Shown: one piece after another, positions 5,843-12,711 of the stretch
Numbering within the stretch: position 1 is the first letter of the stretch
How the letters are laid out: the number at the start of each line of letters is the position of its first letter
Source of the DNA: an uncultured Collinsella sp.
GTDB taxonomy: Bacteria; Actinomycetota; Coriobacteriia; Coriobacteriales; Coriobacteriaceae
DNA: 12,711 nt
Direction: 5' to 3'
Assembly: GCA_900545555.1 (NCBI GenBank)
Contig: UQZI01000062.1
Span: 1 to 12,711, forward strand
The notes under the pieces: generated by a model
Told to the model about the DNA's origin: nothing
What the model saw: only the letters and a program-made list of their open reading frames with translations
Databases searched by the model: none
Made by a program: the position numbers and the translations under genes

Positions 5843-8800
5843 TTAGCGCCCGTCGCCGCCCAGCAGCGCCAGAACATCTTCGCGGGTAAACAGCGCCGAC
5901 GAGATGCCGTCGCCGCCGAGCACGCTGTTGACCAGGTCGCGCTTGGACTCCTGCATCTGCATAATGCGCTCCTCGATCGTGTCCTTGGCGATGAGCTTGT
6001 ACACGGTCACGGTATGTTGCTGGCCAATACGATGCGCGCGGTCGGTCGCCTGGTCCTGCGCTGCCACGTTCAACCACGGGTCGTAGTGGATGACCACGTC
6101 GGCCGCCGTCAGGTTAAGGCCCACGCCGCCAGCCTTGAGCGAAATCAAAAAGACCGGAACCTCGCCCGCTTGGAACTGCGCGACCATCTTGGCGCGGCTC
6201 TCCTTAGACGAAGCGCCCGTGAGCTTAAGGAAGGCGATGTCCTCCTTGGCCAAGCGCTTGCCGATGATATCGAGCATGCCCGTAAACTGGCTGAACAACA
6301 GGATGCGATGCCCGCCGTCGAGTGCGCCGTGCACGAGCTCCATGCACGTATCGAGCTTGGCGCTCCCCGCCTTGTAATCCTCGTAGTGTAGACGCGGGTC
6401 GCAGCAGATCTGGCGCAGCTTGGTGAGCTCGGCGAGCACTTTGAGCTTGTCTTTTTTAAACTCGGATGCCTCGCGGTGCTGCACCTGCTGGGCGATGCGG
6501 TCCTGGTTGGCCAGGTAGAGCTTGCGCTGCTCGCCGGTAAGCTGCGCCATGACGGTGTCTTCGATCTTCTCGGGCAGGTCGGCCACCACGTCTTCCTTAA
6601 CACGGCGCAGCACAAACGGCGACACGAGCGCCTGCAGGCGAGCGGCGCTATCGCCCTCGGCATGCTCGACGGGGCTCTCAAAGCGCTTGGCAAACGACTC
6701 GCGCGTCCCCAAAAGGCCCGGCATCAAAAAGTCGAAGATGCTCCAGAGCTCGGACAGGCGGTTTTCGATGGGCGTGCCCGTCAGGGCAAAGCGCACGCCG
6801 GCAGGCAGGCGCTTGGCGGCGCGCGCCACCTGCGTGAGCGGATTTTTAATGTACTGTGCCTCATCGAGCACCACGCGGGCAAAATCCCGCTCGACGTACT
6901 CGTCGATATCGCGCCGCATAAGGCCATACGACGTTACGACCACGTTATGCTCGGCCACGCCGGCAATCTGTACACGACGTTGAGCCTTGGCGCCCACAAT
7001 GGCGCACACATCGAGCGACGGGGCAAAGCGCTCCAGCTCGGCAGTCCAGTTGTACACGAGTGAGGCCGGGCATACCACGAGCGTGGGCTTGGTGTCCCCC
7101 GCCTCCACGCGCGCCAGAATATGCGCAATCATCTGGAGCGTTTTGCCCAGGCCCATGTCGTCGGCCAAGATGCCGCCAAGGCCCAGGTGTTCGAGCGAGC
7201 CGAGCCACTGGTATCCGTCGACCTGGTAGCCGCGCATCGTTGCCTTGAGCGATGCCGGCACCGTAAAGTCCATCTTGCCGAGCGTGTCCAGGCGCTCGAC
7301 GGTACGGCGGAACGCAGCGTCGCGATCGGCCTCGAGCGCCGGCGTGCGTGCGAGCATGCTGTCGACGAACAGGGTGCTCGACGCGGGAAGCGACACGCCG
7401 TCGAGCAGGTCGACGGCATCGACACCCAGGTCCTCGGCAAGGCCAAACGCGGCGCGCGCCCCCTCGTCCAGGCGAATGATGTCGCCGGACGTAAGGCGCG
7501 CAAACGTTTGATGGCGCTTGTACGAATCGAGATAGACGGCAAGGTCCGCGGCCGAAAGCGCGCTCGCGCCCAGCTCGACATCGAGCAGATTGCTCTTAAC
7601 GGTCGCACGAACCGAGAGCTTGGGCGCGGGGCGGACCGAGATCTGGCGCAGACGGTCGCTGAGCATGATCTCACCCAGTTCGGACAGGGCAGACAGGCCC
7701 TCGGTCAGCAGGCAGAACAAGCGGGCGTCATCGCGCTCCTCAAACGCCAGACCGCGCTCGTAGAAATCGAAGTACAGGGCCGCCGTATCCATAACGCGAA
7801 ACTCCGCCACCTCGTCGCGGGGCGGCACACCGGGGCGCTGCTCTTCGAAGGGGCTGCCCGGAGCGCCCAGGCTAAAGAGATCCGCCGACCAATCGCCGTA
7901 GGTAACCGTAATTTTGCAGGTCACGAGCCCATCGTCGACACCGATCGCCATAGCAAAGCTCGGCTCGGGTGCCACGGTATCGAGCGCGGCGGGCGCGGTG
8001 AGGTCGGTGTAGTCGCGCAAAATGGGCAGCGCCATACGGCAGAACTCACCCACCTGCTCGGCGGCAATATGGGCGGGCGTGCGGCACGGCAGCAAGCGCG
8101 ACAAAAAAGGTGCGGCATGCTGAGCAAATGCAGCGTCGGTACGGCGCGCGCGGCGCGTGTCAACCAAGTAGGCGGCATCGCCCGACGCAAAGCAGTACAT
8201 ATCGGCGGGCAGGCGCAGGTCATAGCTACCACCAGCCGCCGGCGCGATTTTGGCGGCAAGCAGCGGTGGGCGCTTAGCGGATGCCTCGTCCTCCCCTTGC
8301 GGAGACAGCTCAACCGCCACGTCGTAGGTGCGATGCGTCGTCATCCCCCGCGACCAGGCGGGCTCAAAGGAGATGGTCTGGCCGCGCAGCAGGTCCAGCA
8401 CATATACGATGCTATGCTCGGACAGCGGCAACTGACGCTCGGCAACAAAACCGCTGCGGGCAAAGTCGTACGACGCCGAACGCGAGCTTGTGATGTCATC
8501 GAGATAGGCAACTGTCGTCACAACAAGGTTGAGCAGCTTTGTCGATGTTTCGTCAAAGGCCTCAGGTGAATGGACAAACGTGAGCTTCTTGCCATAGGAG
8601 AACGTGCCGCCGCGCACGTAGGCATCGGCCATGCCGTCGATGTCCTTGACCACGTAGGAGACCGATCCACAGCGAATGCGGAACTCGAGCGCCCAGCTAA
8701 AGCGGTCAGCGAACAGCGGATTGTAGTACGGCACCAACGAGGGCTCCAACGCCGCTTTGGGGGCGTCGGGATCAACGGCACCGGCAAGTTTGCGGCGCAT

Positions 8801-9307
8801 GCTCGCCAGCTCATCCATGCGCGCGTCCGAAAGATCGGAAAGCGCCGCCACAAGGCTCGGGCTCGTGGGGACGGGCGCCGGGAAGGGAAAGTTGGGGTTG
8901 ACGGCCGGCGCGGCGGACGCGGCGCGCGCGGGCTGTTTCGGCTGCGCCGTAAACGTGCGAACCGGCGTGCGCAGCCCCTCAACAGGCTCAATGCCGCTGG
9001 TGTCCAGGTACGCCAGAGCCGTGGCAATAGCGTGCTTGCACATACCGGGGTAACGATAGGCGGCGGGGCAATCGCAGTCGTAGTCGATCACCTCGTGCTC
9101 GTCCATGTCGAGCGCCACGTGCGTCTTGTACAGGTCGCCACGCGAACCGCGCACCGAGCCCTCAACCGTCACGTTTTTGGAGAAGCGCGAGCCGCTGTCC
9201 TCGATCGACAGCACGGCGCCGTTGAGCATGAGCGAACGCCCCTTCATAAAGGTGCCGCTCAGCGCCGCCTCTTTCCGGAGCGCCTGCACGAACGTCCCCT
9301 GCGCCAT
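5843..9307 (-). CDS. SNF2-family helicase-like ATPase with N-terminal SWIM zinc motif
   Basis: This 1154-residue protein is a bacterial SNF2 (SF2) double-stranded DNA translocase of the SWIM-containing group; the physiological role of this group is poorly defined, with DNA repair or transcription-complex remodelling as candidates. Near the N-terminus a SWIM zinc motif CxCx9CxH is complete (Cys78, Cys80, Cys90, His92), then a long uncharacterised region (~110-690). Helicase motifs follow: I ADDMGLGKT (715-723), Ia VVCPASLVYNW, II LDEAQYIKN (814-822), III LTGTPIEN (842-849), IV ILLFSQFTGM, V SLKAGGVGLNL, VI QATDRAHRIGQ (1086-1096). Start: the frame opens at TTG 9317-9319, but GGAGGA lies 4 nt before the ATG at 9305-9307, which is preferred. 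It sits 135 nt downstream of dnaE with a repeat cluster between, and no separate promoter is evident, so co-transcription with dnaE is possible. Confidence 0.95.
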   Translation of the reverse strand: MAQGTFVQALRKEAALSGTFMKGRSLMLNGAVLSIEDSGSRFSKNVTVEGSVRGSRGDLYKTHVALDMDEHEVIDYDCDCPAAYRYPGMCKHAIATALAYLDTSGIEPVEGLRTPVRTFTAQPKQPARAASAAPAVNPNFPFPAPVPTSPSLVAALSDLSDARMDELASMRRKLAGAVDPDAPKAALEPSLVPYYNPLFADRFSWALEFRIRCGSVSYVVKDIDGMADAYVRGGTFSYGKKLTFVHSPEAFDETSTKLLNLVVTTVAYLDDITSSRSASYDFARSGFVAERQLPLSEHSIVYVLDLLRGQTISFEPAWSRGMTTHRTYDVAVELSPQGEDEASAKRPPLLAAKIAPAAGGSYDLRLPADMYCFASGDAAYLVDTRRARRTDAAFAQHAAPFLSRLLPCRTPAHIAAEQVGEFCRMALPILRDYTDLTAPAALDTVAPEPSFAMAIGVDDGLVTCKITVTYGDWSADLFSLGAPGSPFEEQRPGVPPRDEVAEFRVMDTAALYFDFYERGLAFEERDDARLFCLLTEGLSALSELGEIMLSDRLRQISVRPAPKLSVRATVKSNLLDVELGASALSAADLAVYLDSYKRHQTFARLTSGDIIRLDEGARAAFGLAEDLGVDAVDLLDGVSLPASSTLFVDSMLARTPALEADRDAAFRRTVERLDTLGKMDFTVPASLKATMRGYQVDGYQWLGSLEHLGLGGILADDMGLGKTLQMIAHILARVEAGDTKPTLVVCPASLVYNWTAELERFAPSLDVCAIVGAKAQRRVQIAGVAEHNVVVTSYGLMRRDIDEYVERDFARVVLDEAQYIKNPLTQVARAAKRLPAGVRFALTGTPIENRLSELWSIFDFLMPGLLGTRESFAKRFESPVEHAEGDSAARLQALVSPFVLRRVKEDVVADLPEKIEDTVMAQLTGEQRKLYLANQDRIAQQVQHREASEFKKDKLKVLAELTKLRQICCDPRLHYEDYKAGSAKLDTCMELVHGALDGGHRILLFSQFTGMLDIIGKRLAKEDIAFLKLTGASSKESRAKMVAQFQAGEVPVFLISLKAGGVGLNLTAADVVIHYDPWLNVAAQDQATDRAHRIGQQHTVTVYKLIAKDTIEERIMQMQESKRDLVNSVLGGDGISSALFTREDVLALLGGDGR

Positions 9308-9330
9308 CACTTCCTCCAATCTCGCGCGCC

Positions 9331-9444
9331 AAATGATTTTTCTGGGACGGGGATGAAAAAATCATTCCCGTCCCAGAAAAACTGGTCTTCCGCCACACGT
9401 CATCCAAAATGATTTTTTAATCCCCGTCCCAGAAAAATCATTTT
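9331..9444. repeat. Palindromic repeat cluster between dnaE and the SNF2 gene
   Basis: Three copies of a CTGGGACGGG core flanked by A/T runs occur in this stretch, one in plus and two in minus orientation. Positions 9331-9353 and 9421-9443 form a perfect 23-bp inverted repeat. Positions 9337-9351 pair with 9367-9381 (15 bp, extended by a G-T pair and ATGA/TCAT, with a loop of five A). AAAATGATTTTT (9406-9417) pairs with AAAAATCATTTT (9433-9444). The AT-GC-AT layout and multiple overlapping palindromes resemble REP/MITE-like intergenic elements. It starts at the dnaE stop codon and may also serve as its terminator. Spurious short ORFs run through it. Confidence 0.85.
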
Positions 9445-12400
9445 AGATCACCGTCACTCTGCCTTGGTTACCCACAATGGCCTTGGCCTCGGCCAGCAGC
9501 GGAATCGAACGCGCGTTGACCTTGGCAGGTACCTCGGCACGCAGCACGCGCCCGTCCACCTGCTCGATAAAGATCTCCACGCGGTCGCCGCCCGGGTTAG
9601 CGGTGAGCACCGTGGCCAGGCGCGCCATATTGCCCTGGCTAAAGCGGCTGTTAGGCACCATGACCTCAAACACCTTGGGCTTGTTGTTCTCCTCGTTGAG
9701 CTCGAGCGGCACGATCTCCTGCGCGATGATCTGGTCGCCGCGGTCCGAGCGCTCGAGCTTGCCCTTAATGCGCACAAAGGCATCGGACAGCTGCGCGCCG
9801 GTCTCGGGATCGACCTCGCCGTACAGGTACCCCTCGGCCTCTTTATAGGTCTTGGGGAACACGACGACGGTGGCCTCGCCTTCCATGTCCTCGAGCTGCA
9901 CGATGCCCATGGGGTCACCGTTTTTGGTCACGCGCTTGGACACGCTCGAGACCATGCCGGCCCACCACAGCGCCTTGCCCTCGGGAATCTCCTGGTTGAT
10001 GGTGCCGCCCGTAGGATTCTGAACTTCGTAGCCGGTATCGATCTGCGAGAACGAGAAGTCGCGCGCCTTGGCTAGTGCATACTCAAACGGGCGCAGCGGG
10101 TGGTCCGAGACATAGATGCCCAGAACCTCCTTCTCCTGGCTCAACTTAAGGTGGCGGTCCCACTCCTGGCCATCTGGATCGGGCACGCTGACCTCAAAGC
10201 CCGAGCCCTCAACATCGCCAAACATGTCGAAGAACGACGTCTGGCCGCTCGCGCGATCCTTCTGGCGCTTTACCGCGGCGTCGATGATGTTCTCGGGGTT
10301 GTTCTTGTCCACAAAGTGCATCATCTGGCGACGCGGATAGCCCGTGGAGTCGAAGGCGCCTGCCTTGATGAGCGATTCGATCACACGGCGGTTTGCCTGG
10401 CTGGAGTCCACGCGCTCGACAAAGTCGTGCAGCGTTTTAAACGGGCCGCCCGCCTCGCGCTCGGCGATGATCGCCTGCGCCACGCCGGTGCCCACGCCGC
10501 GGATGCCGGCCAGACCAAAACGCACGCCCTCCTTGGTAGCCGTGAACTCGGTGCCGGACTCGTTGACGTCTGGCGACAGCACGGGAATGCCATCGTGACG
10601 GCACGCCGAGACGTAGTGAACGATCTTGTCGGTCTTGCCCGTATAGGACGTCAGAACGGCCGCCATGTACTCATGCGGATAGTGTGCCTTGAGCCACGCC
10701 GTCTGCATAACCAGGATGGCGTAGCCGGCGGAGTGCGACTTGTTGAAGGCGTAGGACGCGAACTCGAGAACATCGTCCCAAATCTTCTGAGCGACCTCGC
10801 GCGTGTAGTTGTTCTTGATAGCGCCGTTCATCCAGTGATCGTAGGTGGTCTCGTCCGAGCCATCCTCCCAGTGCAGCACCGTCGACGTGAGCAGCTTGAT
10901 CTTTTTCTTAGCCACGGGCTTACGGATACGCGAGTCCGATTCGCCCTTGGAAAAGCCGCACATCTCGACGGAGATGAGCATAACCTGCTCCTGGTAGACC
11001 ATGGTGCCGTAGGTTTCGCCCAGAATGTCGTCCAGGCGGTCGTCGTAGGAGACGGCCGGCTCCTTGCCGTTCATACGGTTGATGTAGGACGAAACCATGC
11101 CGGCGCCCAGCGGGCCCGGGCGGTACAGAGCGATCAATGCCACGACGTGCTTGTACTCGGTGGGCTTCATGTTCTTGATCGTGGCCGTCATGCCGGCGGA
11201 CTCGACCTGGAAGACGCCGGCGGTGTGGCCGGAACCCATGAGCTTAAAGATCTCGGGATCGTCAAAGGGGATCTCTTCCTCTTTGATGTCGATGCCGAAG
11301 TTCTTTTTGATGTTTGCCTTGGCCTTGGAGATAACCGTCAGCGTACGCAGACCCAGGAAGTCCATCTTGAGCAGGCCCATGTCGGCAACGGTATGGCCCT
11401 CGTACTGGGTAATCTCGACGCCGCCCTTGGTGTCGAGCTTGGTGGGCACGTGCTCGTTGACGGGGTCGCGGCAGATCAGAACGGCGCACGCGTGCACACC
11501 CTCGCCACGGGTAAGGCCCTCAATCGAGAGCGCCGTGTCGATGATGCGGCGGGCGTCGTCGTCCTTTTTATAGGCCTCGGCAAAATCGGGGTTAAACAGA
11601 TCCTCTTTGCCGGGTTGCTTTTCGAGCACCTGCTTGAGCTTGACCTTGGGGTCGCTCGAGACCATCTTGGACAGGCGCTGGCCCATGTAGACCGGGTAGT
11701 CCAGGACGCGAGCGGCGTCGTTGATGGCCTGCTTGGCCTTAATGGTCGAGTAGGTGATGACGTGGGTGACCTTCTCGGGGCCGTAGAGCTGGCGAACGTG
11801 CTCCACGACCTCGAGGCGCCGCTCATCGTCGAAGTCCATATCGATATCGGGCATCTCGGTACGCTGCGGGGACAGGAACCTCTCGAACATCAGACCGTTC
11901 TCGAGCGGGTCGAACGCGGTGATGTTCATGGCGTAGGCGACGATAGCGCCGGCGGCCGAGCCACGGCCGGGGCCGACGCCGATGCCGTTGTCCTTGGCCC
12001 ATTGCACGTACTCGGCAACAATCAAAAAGTAGGCGGCAAAGCCCTTGTCGCAGATGACTTTGTATTCGTACTCAAAGCGCTCTTTGATGTTGACGCCACC
12101 AATCTCGCGCGTGGCCCAGTCGTCGCCGTAGTGCTGGCGCAGGCCCTTCTCGCACTCGCGGCGGAACTGGCTCTCGTGCGTCTCGCCGGGATCGAGCAGC
12201 GGGAAGCGCGGCAGGATGATGGAGTCCCAGTCCAGCTCAACGTAGCACTTGTCGGCGATCTCGAGCGTGTTGTCGCAGGCCTCGGGGCAATACGGGAACA
12301 TCGCCCGCATCTCCTCCTCGGTCTTCATGTAAAACTCCGAGCCGGTCATGCGCATGCGGTTGGGGTCATCGACCTTGGCGTTCATGCCAATACACATGAT

Positions 12401-12711
12401 GACGTCCTGCACCGGCGCGTCCTCGCGGCGCAGGTAGTGGAAGTCGTTGGTGGCGATGACCTTGACACCCACCTGCTTGGCGATATCGATGAGCGTGCGG
12501 TCCATTTGCTCATCGGTCAGGCCGTTGTCGGTGGTGATGCCGTGTTCCTGAATCTCGATGTAAAAGTCGCCGGGTTCGAAGGTATCGCGGAAGGTCTCGG
12601 CCCACTTGATGGCGCCCTCCATGTCGCCGCGGTCGATGCCCCAGAAGTTGGCCGTCATGTAGTGGTCGGCGCGGAACGAGAGCAGACTCTTGCCTGAGGG
12701 CGACTCCCAGC
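9443..12711 (-). CDS. dnaE: DNA polymerase III subunit alpha DnaE (5' end outside window)
   Basis: DnaE is the replicative polymerase of the C family. 1088 codons plus 2 nt are visible; the frame is open to the window edge, so the ATG at 12656-12658 is internal and most of the PHP domain is missing. The three catalytic aspartates are present: two in MPDIDMDFDDERR (codons at 11846-11848 and 11840-11842) and one in LLKMDFLGLRTLT (11360-11362). Also seen: GPGRGSAAGAIVAY in the palm, YRPGPLGAGM, YAFNKSHSAGYA, helix-hairpin-helix (about 10350-10510), the probable beta-clamp binding motif QTSFF in ASGQTSFFDMFG (about 10226-10243), and an OB-fold (about 9705-9970). The usual LRRAMGKKK segment reads RIRKPVAKKK and is followed by about 13 extra residues (10829-10930). 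The stop TAA (9443-9445) lies at the edge of the palindromic repeat. Confidence 0.98.
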   Translation of the reverse strand, partial: WESPSGKSLLSFRADHYMTANFWGIDRGDMEGAIKWAETFRDTFEPGDFYIEIQEHGITTDNGLTDEQMDRTLIDIAKQVGVKVIATNDFHYLRREDAPVQDVIMCIGMNAKVDDPNRMRMTGSEFYMKTEEEMRAMFPYCPEACDNTLEIADKCYVELDWDSIILPRFPLLDPGETHESQFRRECEKGLRQHYGDDWATREIGGVNIKERFEYEYKVICDKGFAAYFLIVAEYVQWAKDNGIGVGPGRGSAAGAIVAYAMNITAFDPLENGLMFERFLSPQRTEMPDIDMDFDDERRLEVVEHVRQLYGPEKVTHVITYSTIKAKQAINDAARVLDYPVYMGQRLSKMVSSDPKVKLKQVLEKQPGKEDLFNPDFAEAYKKDDDARRIIDTALSIEGLTRGEGVHACAVLICRDPVNEHVPTKLDTKGGVEITQYEGHTVADMGLLKMDFLGLRTLTVISKAKANIKKNFGIDIKEEEIPFDDPEIFKLMGSGHTAGVFQVESAGMTATIKNMKPTEYKHVVALIALYRPGPLGAGMVSSYINRMNGKEPAVSYDDRLDDILGETYGTMVYQEQVMLISVEMCGFSKGESDSRIRKPVAKKKIKLLTSTVLHWEDGSDETTYDHWMNGAIKNNYTREVAQKIWDDVLEFASYAFNKSHSAGYAILVMQTAWLKAHYPHEYMAAVLTSYTGKTDKIVHYVSACRHDGIPVLSPDVNESGTEFTATKEGVRFGLAGIRGVGTGVAQAIIAEREAGGPFKTLHDFVERVDSSQANRRVIESLIKAGAFDSTGYPRRQMMHFVDKNNPENIIDAAVKRQKDRASGQTSFFDMFGDVEGSGFEVSVPDPDGQEWDRHLKLSQEKEVLGIYVSDHPLRPFEYALAKARDFSFSQIDTGYEVQNPTGGTINQEIPEGKALWWAGMVSSVSKRVTKNGDPMGIVQLEDMEGEATVVVFPKTYKEAEGYLYGEVDPETGAQLSDAFVRIKGKLERSDRGDQIIAQEIVPLELNEENNKPKVFEVMVPNSRFSQGNMARLATVLTANPGGDRVEIFIEQVDGRVLRAEVPAKVNARSIPLLAEAKAIVGNQGRVTVI

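Noticed and set aside
7121..8569. Plus-strand open frame of 482 codons opposite the SNF2 gene
   Set aside because: Antisense shadow of a well-supported gene, with no family resemblance.
9308..9319. TTG start four codons upstream of the SNF2 ATG
   Set aside because: Its own sequence contains the GGAGGA ribosome binding site that serves the ATG at 9307.
9162..9407. Short ORFs through the palindromic repeat between dnaE and the SNF2 gene
   Set aside because: Their sequence comes from the repeat and from out-of-frame SNF2 coding DNA.
9331..9444. CRISPR array
   Set aside because: The repeated core occurs three times in mixed orientation with no regular spacers; it is a palindromic cluster.
10100..12697. 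Plus-strand open frame of 865 codons opposite dnaE
   Set aside because: It is the antisense shadow of dnaE, whose catalytic motifs are intact. The shadow translation is rich in His/Val/Leu/Arg, has no recognisable motif, and follows from GC-rich codon use.

Overview
The window is GC-rich, and every convincing gene lies on the minus strand. Read in the direction of transcription (high to low coordinates), the order is: dnaE (5' end cut off by the window edge), a palindromic repeat cluster, a SWIM/SNF2 helicase-like ATPase, a superoxide reductase (desulfoferrodoxin family), a large NadE-like protein with degenerate active sites, ruvC-ruvA-ruvB, and glmM (3' end cut off). The long plus-strand ORFs are shadows of these genes. 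No tRNA, rRNA, CRISPR array or transposase is visible. The GC-rich code, the superoxide reductase of anaerobes and the style of DnaE and RuvB suggest an anaerobic actinobacterium of the Coriobacteriia (Collinsella-like). That placement is inference from sequence style, not from a search.

Region by region: 9443-12711 is the replicative DNA polymerase III alpha subunit. At 9331-9444, three copies of a CTGGGACGGG core in alternating orientation form nested perfect hairpins, and the dnaE stop codon lies inside the element. 5843-9307 is a 1154-residue SNF2 protein with an N-terminal SWIM zinc motif. 5330-5692 is a one-iron-type superoxide reductase that has lost the N-terminal rubredoxin-like iron site, followed by a good intrinsic terminator. 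3239-5212 is the most unusual gene: the whole nitrilase plus NAD+ synthetase architecture of glutamine-dependent NadE is recognisable, but the glutaminase Glu-Lys-Cys triad and the SGGxDS ATP loop are all replaced, so it looks like a double pseudoenzyme with an added C-terminal tail.

2945-3238 is an intergenic region. Next to ruvC it holds an extended -10 promoter overlapped by a near-perfect Gram-positive LexA (SOS) box. Further upstream it holds a strongly structured, repeat-like segment. ruvC, ruvA and ruvB follow as a compact operon joined by two TGATG stop/start overlaps, encoding the Holliday junction resolvase and branch migration motor under apparent SOS control. glmM (cell-wall precursor synthesis) follows after a 76-nt AT-rich spacer containing a palindrome.

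Functionally the window is dominated by DNA replication and repair (DnaE, RuvABC, possibly the SNF2 protein), with oxidative-stress defence (superoxide reductase) and cell-wall synthesis (GlmM) beside it. The points most worth following up are the NadE-like pseudoenzyme, the palindromic repeat cluster and the structured segment upstream of the ruv promoter.
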